A stretch of DNA of 64,000 nucleotides from Ancylostoma caninum (GCA_037903475.1 JBAJFG010000028.1:124001-188000), one strand, 5' to 3'; positions 11,347 through 21,735 are shown, counted from the stretch's first letter. Notes: a model not told the origin generated them from the letters alone. Program-made: numbers and translations.

Positions 11347-11540
11347 ATCGAATAAAATTCGAATATTTATTCGAATGTTCGAAAATTCGGAGGTTCCGAG
11401 AAATTCGAAAGTTCGAATATTCGAAAATTTGGGAGCAGCGAAAAATTCGATGGCCCCGCAATATTCGAAAATTCGAGGGTCCGGGATTATTCCAAAATTC
11501 GAATATTCGAATATTTTAGGCCGGAAATTCGAATGTTTGG
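11347..11540. repeat. TTCGAA-rich palindromic repeat, locus 2
   Basis: Repeated cgaatattcgaaaattcg units separated by short GC-bearing spacers (gaggttccgag, gggagcagcg, gatggccccgc). Same repeat family as 870-1055 and 12803-13045. Confidence 0.75.
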
Positions 11541-12552
11541 AATTGTTTTGCTTCGCAACTGTTATTTCAGTTCCATTTTCTCGCTGAAGAACCATTCCAA
11601 TTGATGTCCCAGTCCAATTTCTCGTTTCAATCTCAATTTTCCCAACAACCTGAGCATATCCTTGTAAATGTCTTGTACTTAAGAGTCGCCAACCGCATTT
11701 GAAAGCTTTAAAACTGCAATTCTGCGGATTATACGAAGTTGGCGACGATGATTCCCGACAAAACGTGCGTATGTGTTTTTCTAGATACTTGAAAAACCAG
11801 CAGTTTGAACTAAACTCCTGATTATTCAAGCCTTTCCTCCAGAACTATGTAAGTGAACTGCAAACCACAATAATAACTTTTACACAGCATTCTTCCTTAT
11901 ATTTAGCTGATTTCCGACTACTGCTTCGGGGTAGTCGGAAATCAGCTAAATAGCAAGCACATAACCGTCAGTTATGGAATTCGAAGTTCACACAATATCT
12001 TGAGATCCTCTTATTAACCTTTCTTCCCAAGTATACTCCGATTTCGTGTTATAGAAGTTCTGTTGTTTTGACATTCAACGTACAAGGCATATAGCTGTAC
12101 CGGACAAACAGAAGTAATAGTAAGGAACGGGGTAACACTCAGTGTTTTTTTTAATATCGCTGACTTGCTTTTTAGTTGATAGCTGGAAGCTCATTCATGA
12201 TCAAGATAACTGAACCACTGCACCCAACATTATTTTTACCGCGTCAATACCTCTACATTCACTATCATGGCTCATTTTGTTAAACTACAGCACAGAGATA
12301 TTAAAAAGAAAGCCTTTTCACGGATGAAGGGTGTCATCCATTTTACGATCCTTTGATGATGGTTACAGACCTCAAGAGAGATAGGCGTCCTTAAGCTTAG
12401 GAATTTCAACCAGTTCCAATTTTAAAACCGATAAGGGACCAACCCCACAGCAGCCCAAGCTTCCACCTATGAGAAAATTGTGAGAAATTCCAAAACGACA
12501 AATGAAACTTACTACCTGAAAACTTATGCCCGTTGTGATTGGGAAACATATC
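11541..12552. other. intergenic with one perfect hairpin
   Basis: No gene recognised. The only structured element is the 21 bp-arm hairpin at 11901-11951, listed separately. Confidence 0.4.
11901..11951. repeat. perfect 21 bp inverted repeat (hairpin)
   Basis: Left arm atttagctgatttccgacta plus c (11901-11921) is exactly complementary to 11931-11951, with a 9 nt loop that contains cttcgg. No T-run follows, so a terminator reading is not supported. Confidence 0.85.
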
Positions 12553-12790
12553 GCATTGTTTGCCTACATAAAGGAAGCTCCAAATGTCCGCAGTCAAGAG
12601 GGCGTGGCCACGGCGCGGCTCCTTGATCAGACACAGGCGCTCTCTATGCTGCCTCTGGCTTCTCTGACTCTGCAGCCAATCAGTGGCAGCATGCCGAGCT
12701 TCTGTGTCTCTGTCTAAAGCCGCGTCGTGGCCACGTCCCTCTTGACTGCGGACATTTGGAGCTTCCTGTACATGGGTAGAAAATGTTTTT
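12553..12790. mobile_element. MITE-like inverted repeat
   Basis: The left arm tccaaatgtccgcagtcaag (12580-12599) and following ggcgtggccacg are mirrored at 12720-12765 (cgtggccacgtccctcttga). The arms are about 50 bp around a 110 bp centre. Class not determined. Confidence 0.6.
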
Positions 12791-12802
12791 TACCAGATGG
12801 AA

Positions 12803-13045
12803 TGTTATTCGAACAAATATTCGAACATTCGAATATTCGAAAGTTCGAATATTCGAAAATTCGGGGACCTCTAGAGATTCGAAAATTCGAATGTTCGAAA
12901 ATTCGGTGGGCCCAAAAAATCCGAACGTTCGAATATTCGAAAACTCGATGGTTCGCAGAAATTCGAAAATTCGAACGTTCGAAAATTCGGAGGTCCCTCG
13001 ACATTCGAAAATTCGAATATTCGAATAATCGAAAAATATTTTCGA
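12803..13045. repeat. TTCGAA array, 8 bp GAANNTTC periodicity, locus 3
   Basis: About five units of 42-46 bp. Each is four or so tandem GAANNTTC octamers plus a variable GC-containing spacer (ggggacctctagag, gtgggcccaaaaaa, gatggttcgcag, gaggtccctcgac). Both strands stay open in several frames, which gives I/F/E/R-rich shadow proteins. Confidence 0.85.
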
Positions 13046-13167
13046 ATGTAAAACTCTACTCCACACCCCATGGTTGATATTTGGCATATTTTGTATTCGT
13101 AAGCCTCGGAGTGGGTCACTGCTAATTAGCATCAGATAAGCTAGTCCACAGCGTAAGAGCTTACACT

Positions 13168-13478
13168 GCCGCTATAGTCCTCGAGGACTGTAGCACCCTC
13201 CGTCGCCATCGCTGGCGACTGTGACACCGATGCGCATCGATGGTGGGCGGGCGTCGCGGCGACCGCCGAAGTTGTCGACTGGCGATCGCCAATATCGGCG
13301 GCCGCCAATAATAGCGATTGCGAAGTCGGTGCCTATCGATTGGTCGCCACCATTGGCGATCGGCGGCCGCCAGTGTTGGCGACTGCGGCTTCGGTGCAAA
13401 TCGATTGTGAGCAGTCGCCAACATTGGCGGCCGGCGACGGCGACGCAAGGTGCTGTACTCCTTGAGGAGTATAGCGGC
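13168..13478. mobile_element. palindrome-rich GC element, copy 1
   Basis: 311 bp bounded by GCCGCTATAGTCCTCGAGGA and its inverse, with interior inverted blocks built from ttggcggccgcc, ggcgatcgcc and cgccaacattggcg. About 80 percent alike by eye to 62430-62750. No coding frame is credible. Confidence 0.8.
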
Positions 13479-14259
13479 TACTTTATAATCAGCCGCATAT
13501 CGCCTGTGGCAAGGTCAGCACAGTCGATCCTTGGACTGACGAACTGTATGCTCCACCCACGAACTGTGTGCTCCACCCAGTCAATAATATTGAGCTGGAC
13601 TTGTGTAGAGTTAGATCCGAATTTTTCTACATGGGATTTCATATGTGAGTTCACCCATTTAACATTATGTGAAACTCGACATGTTATTGTTTGAGGGCAG
13701 CACCCGTCGAAATCCTCGACTCCATTAATAGTGGGGCACACTCTTAGCACATCACAGAAGCTCAACGAACAGAAAGAATAATGACTTACCTGCGAGGAAA
13801 TCCAAATCGAAGTCGCGAATACCGCGAACACAGCAGCGCACACAGGCCGCGGTAGCTTGGTGCAATCGTGTGCGACCTTCGCGTGGCGGGACCCATGAGT
13901 TTCAAACGGAGAGCGCTTAGTCGCATGGGAACAGCGATTGAGCGGTTGCGCGGTTGCGCGACGCCCTTCTCGAGACGTCGGACAACCGCTCAATTGCTCA
14001 CTTTCGTATGCTTATTGAGAACGTTCACATTACTTCGTTTGACGCTGCAATTTTCTTGACGAAATCGGTATTCCTTCTAATTCCTTATAATAGTTATGCC
14101 GCTACTGGGCGGCATTAGCATTTCGATACGAATCTCATACAATACTCGCTCTAAAATTTCGCTAGAACTTCGCCTACCGAGGTTGTTTTAGTTGTTGATG
14201 TCGTATCCACATCCGTTTTAGTATTGCACAGTAACCGCATTTTTAGAGAGATACGGCAG

Positions 14260-14501
14260 GTATAGCCTGTCCGAAACGACGAGTCCGCCCACGGACGCGG
14301 GGATCGGGGGGCGGCGCAGCTGGGACGGATGCTGTTGGCTGCCACGTCCTCCACGTCACAGCCAAATCATTGGTGAATACCATAAAGATAACGATGAAAC
14401 TGATACGCAGATCAGGGATGATGACGTGGAGCGCTGGCAAACGTGGCAGCTTCTCGATCCCCGTGTGCGTGGGCGGACTCGTCGTTTCGGACAGACTATA
14501 C
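14260..14501. mobile_element. MITE with GTATAG-type ends
   Basis: About 242 bp. The left end tatagcctgtccgaaacgac and gagtccgccc pair with ggcggactcgtcgtttcgg and acagactata at the right end. The same terminal motif bounds the foldback at 22345-22897. Confidence 0.7.
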
Positions 14502-14756
14502 ACTACATGTAGAGAAGGTACCTCACAAAATCCTCCGAAATCTTGCGTAGAGAGATTGTTTTAGACGCTAATCACAAATTTCAACATTATTTCACAATCT
14601 ACATCCGTCTTCCTCCCAAAATGGCATTCTCTCTCAATCTCAACCGAACACCTATCGTATCCTTGTGAAAGTGGAGGTATGATAGGATAGAATGGAGTTG
14701 GGGGGGGGGGGGAGGGGAGAGGGGGCACTTGGTATAAGTCGATAATATGACCTGTT

Positions 14757-14923
14757 CTACACGTTCTGACTTGTTTGCAGTTTAGGTAACTAGTGTACAT
14801 TAGGAGGCCTGACAAGTCAGGGCATTCTGGACGTGTCAGCAAACAAGTCGGAACGTGTAGGGGTCGTATGTATCGAGAGGTCCGTCTTCAATCCAAATCT
14901 CGCTTGAAGACGGACCTCTCGAT
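14757..14923. repeat. two adjacent perfect or near-perfect hairpins
   Basis: An outer inverted pair ctacacgttctgacttgttt (14757-14776) / aaacaagtcggaacgtgtag (14841-14860) is followed at once by a perfect 20 bp hairpin: atcgagaggtccgtcttcaa at 14872-14891, a 12 nt loop, and its exact complement at 14904-14923. Confidence 0.8.
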
Positions 14924-15256
14924 ATCCATTTGATCCCTTTTATATCCGTCGCTTCCCGCCAATCCCGCCAACAGTCGGCTGCAGCCACCCTACGCTACCG
15001 TATACCAAAAACTTAAAACACCATGTTCACATCAAAAAATGTACTAAAGTCAAAATTTCAGTTTTCCTTTGCATTAGCGTTACTTTTCTAGCTAGCATTT
15101 ACATGCCCTCCTAACAAAAAACACACTCTTTACTGCACTAAGTTCCTCAGCTCTTGCTTCGTGTTGTACTCAACTTATAGGAGGACATTGAGAAAGAAAA
15201 CATTTTTCTGCACAAACTTGTATATATATATATATATTTATATTTATATTTATATA

Positions 15257-15400
15257 CAGTCTTTCTCAAAAATTCTTGCCTCACGCTGAACCGCCCGTCA
15301 GCTTAGCCACGTCACACCACGTATGATGATGCATAGGTGATGCGACGCGGCTTAGCAGATGGGCGGTCAAGAGCGAGGCAAGTATTTTTGAGAAGGACTG
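15257..15400. mobile_element. Tc1/mariner-type MITE in TA tract
   Basis: 144 bp with inverted ends CAGTCTTTCTCAAAAATTCT / AGTATTTTTGAGAAGGACTG, flanked by TATATA on both sides. It is the first of four elements stacked end to end up to 20291. Confidence 0.8.
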
Positions 15401-15408
15401 TATATATA

Positions 15409-17028
15409 CAGTGCGCGTCAAAACTTTACGCCCACCCCCAAAATTTTCCGTTCTGGAACAGGATGAGGTTTTCCTGTATTGCAACATTGACCAACATTCT
15501 TAGCTCGTCGGAAAACCCCTAGAAACTTCCACTTATCTTTCTCAGAAATGATAACGCCTTTTTCTGAATATTTTTAGTAAAAATGCACGGTTCAAAACTT
15601 TACGCCCACCCTAGGAAATGCCCTCTAACAAGAAGAAGAAAACGAACAGAAAGGTGGAAAGCGATAGTGATAGTCATAGTGAGGTACTGTGTATAAAAGA
15701 ATAAGAATTCTGGGGGATTCTTATTCGGGAGCTATGCCTAAAGCCACTCGCTTGTCAGCAACTGAGCAAGCTCAAATTCGAGCTCTTCACATTGCTGGTG
15801 TGAGCAACAGGACCATCGCGAAGCAGCTCGGGAGATCTCTACGTTGTGTCGACGTGTTTGTGAAGGGTCCTGATGGTTACGGACGAAAAAACCCCGGTAG
15901 TCGCCCTTAAAAACTGACGAGGGTAGACGAAAGCCATATCGGCCGACTGGCTTCTAACTCGACAAACTCTGCGAATCAGATCAGAAGTGAATTATCACTG
16001 GGCGTTTCGAAGTCTACGATCATCCGAGCGATACATCGTCGGAATCTAATGTGGCAGAAGATGAAGCCCGCTCTAGGCTTAATGCACAACATCGTTTGGC
16101 CAGGTTGGATTTCGCCAGGAACAACATGGGCACCAATTGGGCTCAGGTAACTTCTTTTTTTCTTGCTTTTGTACCTGAGACTACAATTACAATATTGTAG
16201 GTGGTGTTCTCCGACGAAAAAAGTTTATCCTCGATGGACCTGACGGAAACATCCATTACTGGAGAGATTTAAGAAAGGAACCACTGCTTTTCTTTCGACG
16301 CAATTTCGGCGGTGGAAGTTTGATGGTCTGGGCTGCCTTCTCCAGCCTCGGAACGGTGGGGATGGAGTTCACATTCACGAGTATGGACTCAGAAGAGTAC
16401 TGCGGCGTTTTACAAAGACACTGCTCCCCTATTTGCGTCACCACAGCAGCCATAACCTCAATTTTCGGCAAGATAACGCATCGATCATCGCTCCCAGTCC
16501 ACTCGCAGCTGGCTGCAAGTCCACCATGTCCCATGCATGCAGTGGCCGGCGTGTTCTCCCGATCTCAACCCCACCGAGAACCTATGGGCCATCGTCGCTC
16601 GCGAAGTCTACGCAAACGGGGCCCAGTACAATACTGTGAATGATCTGAAAGTAGCTGTACTTTCTGCCTGGGCATCTATCCCAAAGGATACCATCGATAA
16701 CCTTGTCTCAAGTATGAAGAACCGAATATATGAAGTGATATTGAACAGAGGTGGACCTACGAAATACTGATCTTCACCTGTTGTTGTTTATTTGCAGTTT
16801 GTGCCTCGATAAATGAACATTTCTAGGGTGGGCGTAAAGTTTTGAACCGATGCATTTTTACCAGAAGTATTCAGGAAATGGTGTTATCACTTCAGAAAAT
16901 GATAAGTGGAAGTTTCTAGGGGTTTTTCGACGAGCTAGAAACGATGATCAATGTTGCAACACACGAAAACCTCATCCTGTTCCAGAACGGAATATTTTGG
17001 GGGTGGGAGTAAAGTTTTGACGCGCTTT
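15409..17028 (+). mobile_element. Tc1-like transposon, copy A
   Basis: About 1.62 kb with terminal inverted repeats of about 205 bp (15409-15614 against 16826-17028). The outer ends carry GTCAAAACTTTACGCCCACC, and the same motif is repeated at the inner end of each arm (ttcaaaactttacgcccacc), giving the paired subterminal sites common in IR/DR-type Tc1 elements. Flanked by TATATA. The right outer tip has diverged (gacgcgcttta instead of gacgcgcactg). Confidence 0.88.
15734..16770 (+). pseudogene. Tc1-like transposase (DD34E), copy A, broken
   Basis: Cut-and-paste transposase that binds the terminal repeats and inserts at TA. The N-terminus has a paired-like helix-turn-helix (MPKATRLSATEQAQIRALHI, then NRTIAKQLGRS). 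A TAA near 15907 breaks the frame after PGSRP, and reading resumes as RVDESHIGRLASNSTNSANQ. A 54 bp GT-AG intron (16147-16200) splits WAQ from VVFSDEK, as in other nematode Tc1 relatives. Catalytic positions remain visible: D in VVFSDEK, D in FRQDNAS, E in CSPDLNPTENLW. A frame slip near 16200-16230 and another near 16500-16540 mean the product cannot be made. The end is at a TGA after RGGPTKY, a typical Tc1 C-terminus. Confidence 0.85.
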
Positions 17029-17876
17029 ATATATAAGGCGCGTTTCACAATTATAGGACACCCCCCGAAATTCCCACTTCTGCCCTTCCTGGAAACCGAA
17101 CAAATTTCTCTTTACTACCATTGTGTTCAGCTCGTCAAGTGACCCTGGTGCCAACTTTCCGACCGCACCACTGCCACTTCTGCTTTTTTAATGCCAATTT
17201 TTCTGTTTTGCCCCTTACAATGTTATCGCACTCTTCGCCTAAAATGAGTCCAACCGTCATATGCCTATCACGAAATGAGCTGTGATGGAGTGGAATCATT
17301 ATACGAGTATGCCTCGAGCTACTATCTCAGGCAATTCTAGCGGGCCTTCCGCGGGCGGATTCAGGCCCAGCGGCCGGCCCGCGTGCCAATTCAGTGGGCG
17401 GGGCTTGATCGCGGCCGGCCCGCGTGCCATATTCATGGGCGGGGCTTCTTGGCGGGTCGCCGGCGCGCGAGAATTTCTGGTGTGGGTGCGTGAGGACGAG
17501 GCGGTGGCAGATGCAGGACGTTGACGGGGGAGGGGGAGAGGTGGAAAAAAATGGAGTGGCTCGCCACTCTAGGGTGCGGATGTAAAATAAAAATAATAAG
17601 TATCAATTTCAGTGTTAAATGATCAGTGATAATTATCAAAGAGTAATAATCATTATAAACACTAAAAAATCTGTTTTACAAAGCAGTTTCCAAATTTCTT
17701 TTTTGAGGGGGGGGGGGTGGTGGCGTTCCCCTGCGTCCGCCGCCAATGAGATCTATCTATCCAAAGGCTCAGCATTTCCTGGGCAAGGGTTCTCATGCAA
17801 TGGATTTTAATGCCCACTCTGATGCGATGAAAGGAAGTCTTACGTCAATACAGCGGCTCGTGGTTAGAGTGTTAGA

Positions 17877-18135
17877 AGGGCAATTCATACTAGGTGCGTG
17901 CCTCAGCCGCTTGTCAGGTGCATGACTTCTTTTGTGGATTATTTCCCTTGAGAACGGTTAATGCGGCATGCACATATATATTCAATGGTAAGAAAGCGCG
18001 CGAGCCGCGAGGCTGAAAACGCCTGCGTCTCACCTGCGCTGCGTCAGGGGACGAGGCGGTCAGCTGTGACTCGGCTTATCTTTCATCATGTAGACGCAAG
18101 CGCGTCAAACGCACGTGTTTAGTATAAATTGTCCT
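17877..18135. mobile_element. MITE family A, copy 2
   Basis: 259 bp with ends AGGGCAATTCATACTAGGTG / GTATAAATTGTCCT. The interior ttcatcatgtagacgcaagc corresponds to 6931-6950 of copy 1. Confidence 0.7.
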
Positions 18136-18375
18136 TGAACGCTTCAAGATTCATGAGTGCCCCTGTTACTGGTAGTTATAGGTAATTCAAGTCTCATCCC
18201 ATCTAAAAACTAATCTTAACAGATTAGTCATCACAACCTTCTCATTCGTTCGCTGTAGTCCCAAATCGGAGACGTTGAGTCATAATCGACTCACTATGTA
18301 TCCATATGTACCGATAGAGTACTGAGATGATTGAGAATGAAGCCATTAGCGAACTGAAAGGGTTCCTGGATATCT

Positions 18376-18450
18376 GCATGGATGGTCGAGTGGATAAAGC
18401 AGCGGACTCTGGAGAATGAGAAGGTAGGTTCGAATCCTCAGTGAGCTCGA
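18376..18450 (+). pseudogene. tRNA-like fragment
   Basis: A-box-like tggtcgagtggataaagcag and a consensus B box ggttcgaatcc lie 40 nt apart. The acceptor ends do not pair and only three T-stem pairs form, so it is a tRNA relic or tRNA-derived repeat head. Confidence 0.4.
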
Positions 18451-18736
18451 CAACAATCTAAAGATGCGCGGGCTTTGCAAAGTGTACGCTTTTTCTAATT
18501 TCGGGAGTTTTTGATAATTTTATACCGCTTCCTTACTCAGAGGGATTGTTATGATGCGCTCACTCTGCCACGCGCTGCTTTTCTAGGAATCCGCCCGCGC
18601 TCCTTTAGCGTGCTTTCCGCGCCCGCTTGGCGTGCCTCCCGCGCTCATTTAGCGTGCCTTCCGCGCTCGTTTTGCAATTCGCCCGCGGGAGCGATGTGGG
18701 GCCGGCCGCATAACAAGCGCGGGCGGGCCGCCAGAA

Positions 18737-19772
18737 TTGCCTGAGATGTTGGCCGCCGAAGAACAAGCTGTTATCTCCGCTTTAAAAGACGCCGGAGAAA
18801 GTCACAAGAAGATTGCGGAGAAATTCAAGCGTTCTCGTCATGTTGTGGCTAGCTACCTGAGTGATCCACAAGCATATGGAAAGAAGAAATCCTGTGGACG
18901 CCCTGCAAGGTTAATTGCCAGAATGAGAGGCGGGTTTGCAGGACAGCTCAACCGCGACCCTCCGCCAGATCCGTGCAGATGTGCAGCTTCCAATCTCTCG
19001 TTCCACCGTGTGGAGAACGATCCGTGGAAGCGGTCACATCCACCATGCCGCACTGACAAAAACGCATTGGATTACGGAGCAACACAAGCGGGCCAGGCTC
19101 AACTTTGCTCAGGAGAAACTGACTGGAGCAAGGTGAACAATTTGAGTGATTTTTTGGAAGCAATCTCGTAGATGGAAAACAATTCAGGTATTGTTCCAGA
19201 TCGTGTGATCTGACGAAAAGAAATTTAATCTTGATGGTTGCGATGGGCAGAAAGGTTATTGGAGAGATACCAGGAAGGAACCGAGATTTTTTATTAAGAG
19301 AGATTGTGGGGGTGGCTCGCTGATGGTTTGGGGAGCATTTTGTGAAGACGGGAAGTTAGAGCTGGCATTCCCTAGTATGCGAATGGATAGCACAGAGTAC
19401 CAGGAAGTTCCAGTTGGTCACCTCCTTCCGTTTCTCATGGAAAGACGGCTGCAAATGTACAGATTCCAGCAAGATAACGCCAGGATCCATGTGAGTAGGT
19501 CAACTCTTGAGTTTTTATGTGCTCACGGAGTGGAGCTGCTAGAGTGGCCGGCATGCAGTCCAGATCTTAATCCTATGGAGAACCTGTGGAGCATACTTTC
19601 CCGCCGAGTCTATGCCGGTCACCGTCAGTACAGACGAGTAGAAGATTTGAAAAGGGCAGTAATTGATGAGTGGACGCAAATCGACACTGAGCTACTCAGG
19701 TACCAAACAAGAAGTATGCCAAACCGGCTATGTGAAGTCCTTTCGAATCAAGAAGGCCCAATAAATTACTAG
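18737..19772 (+). pseudogene. Tc1-like transposase (DD34E), copy B, broken
   Basis: Same family as copy A but clearly divergent. The N-terminal helix-turn-helix reads MLAAEEQAVISALKDAGES and KKIAEKFKRSRHVV (ATG at 18746). After CGRPARL the frame shifts near 18920 into a frame reading ATLRQIRADVQLPISRSTVW. A 67 bp GT-AG intron (19133-19199) follows. An in-frame TGA replaces the residue before SDEKKFNLDG. The last exon is intact from SLMVWGAFCEDG to NQEGPINY and keeps FQQDNARIH and ACSPDLNPMENLW, so the D-D-E residues are all present. The stop is at 19770-19772. Two lesions make it non-functional unless another isoform exists. Confidence 0.85.
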
Positions 19773-20034
19773 TTCGTTGTCATTAAAATCGAGAATGGTG
19801 ATAAACTTGTTGAAGTGTTAAGCTACCCGACCACACCAGAACAAGAAAAACAGGAAAATTGACATTTTAAAAAACAGAAGTAGCAGTGGTGCGGTCGAAA
19901 AGTTGGTACCAGGGTTATTTGACGAGCTGAACACAATGGTAATAAAGAGAAATTTGTTCGGTTTCCAGAAAGAGCAGGAGTGGGAATTTTGGGAGGTGTC
20001 CTATAATTATGAAACGCACTATATATACATATAC

Positions 20035-20291
20035 CAGTGGCGGACGCAGGGGAGGGGCGGGGGGGGGGCGCCCCCCCCCCGAGAATGGGTCGCCAAATTT
20101 TCGAAATTACTTTACAATACAAATAAAAATCTTGTGTTAGTTTATTATTTTTAATATATTTTTTATTTATTGTTTATTATTATAATTAATATTATTATTA
20201 ATTTTATTTTCCGTCTGGGTCCCCAAAACGGCGGAGACCCCACTTTTCTTCCCACGCCCCCCCTCCCGCCCACTTTCTGCGTCCGCCACTG
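20035..20291. mobile_element. hAT-type MITE, copy 1
   Basis: 257 bp with inverted ends CAGTGGCGGACGCAG / CTGCGTCCGCCACTG and a perfect 8 bp target duplication acatatac (20027-20034 and 20292-20299). The TSD length and the CAGTGGCG terminus point to hAT. No transposase is present. The AT-rich centre and the gtccccaaaacggcggagac block are shared with copies at 25949 and 40285. Confidence 0.92.
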
Positions 20292-20293
20292 AC

Positions 20294-20342
<49 letters not shown>
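20292..20342. repeat. (TA)n microsatellite
   Basis: About 20 TA units, the right-hand remnant of the TA tract that received the transposons. Confidence 0.9.
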
Positions 20343-20344
<2 letters not shown>

Positions 20345-20825
20345 AGTCTGGCCGTCCGGCTAACGCCGGACTTCCAGACTTCTACTGATGCTCGCTTCGC
20401 TCGCATACTACACGTTGAAAGCAAACACAAAAGTGTAAATGGCTTGAAAAATCTGCATCCTTCCACGCACATCTATCGCTCTCCTGAGAAACCCTTGATC
20501 CCGTAAACGGTAGCTTTTCTTCACATGAACGAAGTTATACTCTTCCATATGAGCAAAGTCAGTGGCCCTGAAGAACTGAGTATAACCATTTCAGTGCAAA
20601 TGTTATCTTGAAATGATTTAGGCTCAACTGGCTGTTGTGGTCATTCAAGTGATAAGGGTCCACAGTGTATACGAACGGGAGGGGAGGAGTGGTTCATTCA
20701 GACATAAATGAAGAGAACACGGATACGAAAGTAAACAATGTACATCTAGGTGATTTAGGTAGGAGGGTCCGCCGAAACAGGATAATCGTACCCTTCATGC
20801 AGAAATAGACCCGCCTAGCGAATTC

Positions 20826-21735
20826 CTTTACTTGTGGAAGCCGCTTATCACACCGTTGGACCCAACTCCAGGCGTTTCCCCACTTCTGGACGCCAGCACA
20901 CCCTTATCACGCCGTTGGACCCGACTCCAGGCGTTTCCCCACTTTTAGACGCCGGCGCACGCTTATCACACCGTTGGACCCGACTCCAGACGTTTCTCCG
21001 CTTTTGGACGCCGGCGCACCCTTATCACGCCGTTGGACCCGACTCCAGGCGTTTCCCCACTTTTAGACGCCGGCGCACGCTTATCACACCGTTGGACCCA
21101 ACTCCAGGCATTTCCCCACTTTTGGACGCCGGCGCATCCTTATCACACCGTTGGACCCGACTCCAGGCGTTTCCCCACTTTTGGACGCCAGCACACTCTT
21201 ATCACACCGTTGGACCCAACTCCAGGCGTTTCCCCACTTTTGGACGCCGGCGCACCCTTATCACGCCGTTGGACCCGACTCCAGACGTTTCTCCGCTTTT
21301 GGACGCCGGCGCACCCTTATCACACCGTTGGACCCGACTCTAGGCGTTTCGCCACTTTTAGACGCCGGCACACGCTTATCACACCATTTGGACCCGACTC
21401 CAGACGTTTCCCCACTTTTGGACGCCGGCGCAGCCTTATCACACCGTTGGACCCAACTCCAGGCGTTTATCCACTTTTGGACGCCACCCCACCCTTATCA
21501 CACCGTTGGACCCAACTCCAGACGTTTCTCCGCTTTTGGACGCCGGCGCACCCTTATCACGCCGTTGAACCCGACTCCAGGCGTTTCCCCACTTTTGGAC
21601 GCCGGCGCACCCTTATCACACCGTTGGACCCAACTCCAGACGTTTCTCCGCTTTTGGACGCCGGCGCACCCTTATCACACCGTTGGACCCGACTCCAGGC
21701 GTCTCTCCACTTTTGGACGCTGGCGCACCTCTTCT
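20826..21735. repeat. 59 bp minisatellite, about 15 units
   Basis: Tandem units with the skeleton cttatcacaccgttggaccc, then aactccaggcgtttccccac, then ttttggacgccggcgcacc. Fifty-nine is not a multiple of three, so each frame cycles through all three readings and stays open; the long P/R/T/L-rich frames (up to 279 codons) are therefore repeat artefacts. Units differ at a few sites (cgactcc or aactcc, gacgtttctccgc or ggcgtttccccac), and single-base changes occur at 21385 and 21482. Confidence 0.95.

Larger units (their letters stand above)
17325..18745. mobile_element. 1.4 kb inverted-repeat-bounded insert inside Tc1 copy B
   Basis: Bounded by ctcaggcaattctagcgggc (17323-17342) and its near inverse ggccgccagaattgcctgag (18726-18745), which ends exactly where the transposase ATG begins. 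GC-rich ends include four 22 bp units (ccgcgctcNtttagcgtgcc) at 18595-18672. The interior contains a tRNA-like piece (18376-18450) and the MITE at 17877-18135. Class unknown. Confidence 0.5.
17035..20020 (+). mobile_element. Tc1-like transposon, copy B, enlarged by insertions
   Basis: About 2.99 kb with inverted ends of about 180 bp: gcgcgtttcacaattatagg and the cattgtgttcagctcgtcaa block on the left match agctgaacacaatg and cctataattatgaaacgc on the right (19830-20020). Normal Tc1 relatives are about 1.6 kb. The excess lies between the left repeat and the start codon (about 17325-18745) and includes a family A MITE. Flanked by TA-rich sequence on both sides. Confidence 0.85.

Noticed and set aside
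12803..13045. Possible heat-shock element cluster (GAANNTTC)
   Set aside because: Heat-shock elements need inverted GAA at 5 bp spacing (GAAnnTTCnnGAA); here TTC abuts the next GAA, giving an 8 bp period.
12680..13132. Four overlapping I/F/E/R/S-rich frames
   Set aside because: Shadow translations of the TTCGAA array on both strands.
13161..13448. Arg/Pro-rich frames on both strands
   Set aside because: Shadow of the palindrome-rich GC element.
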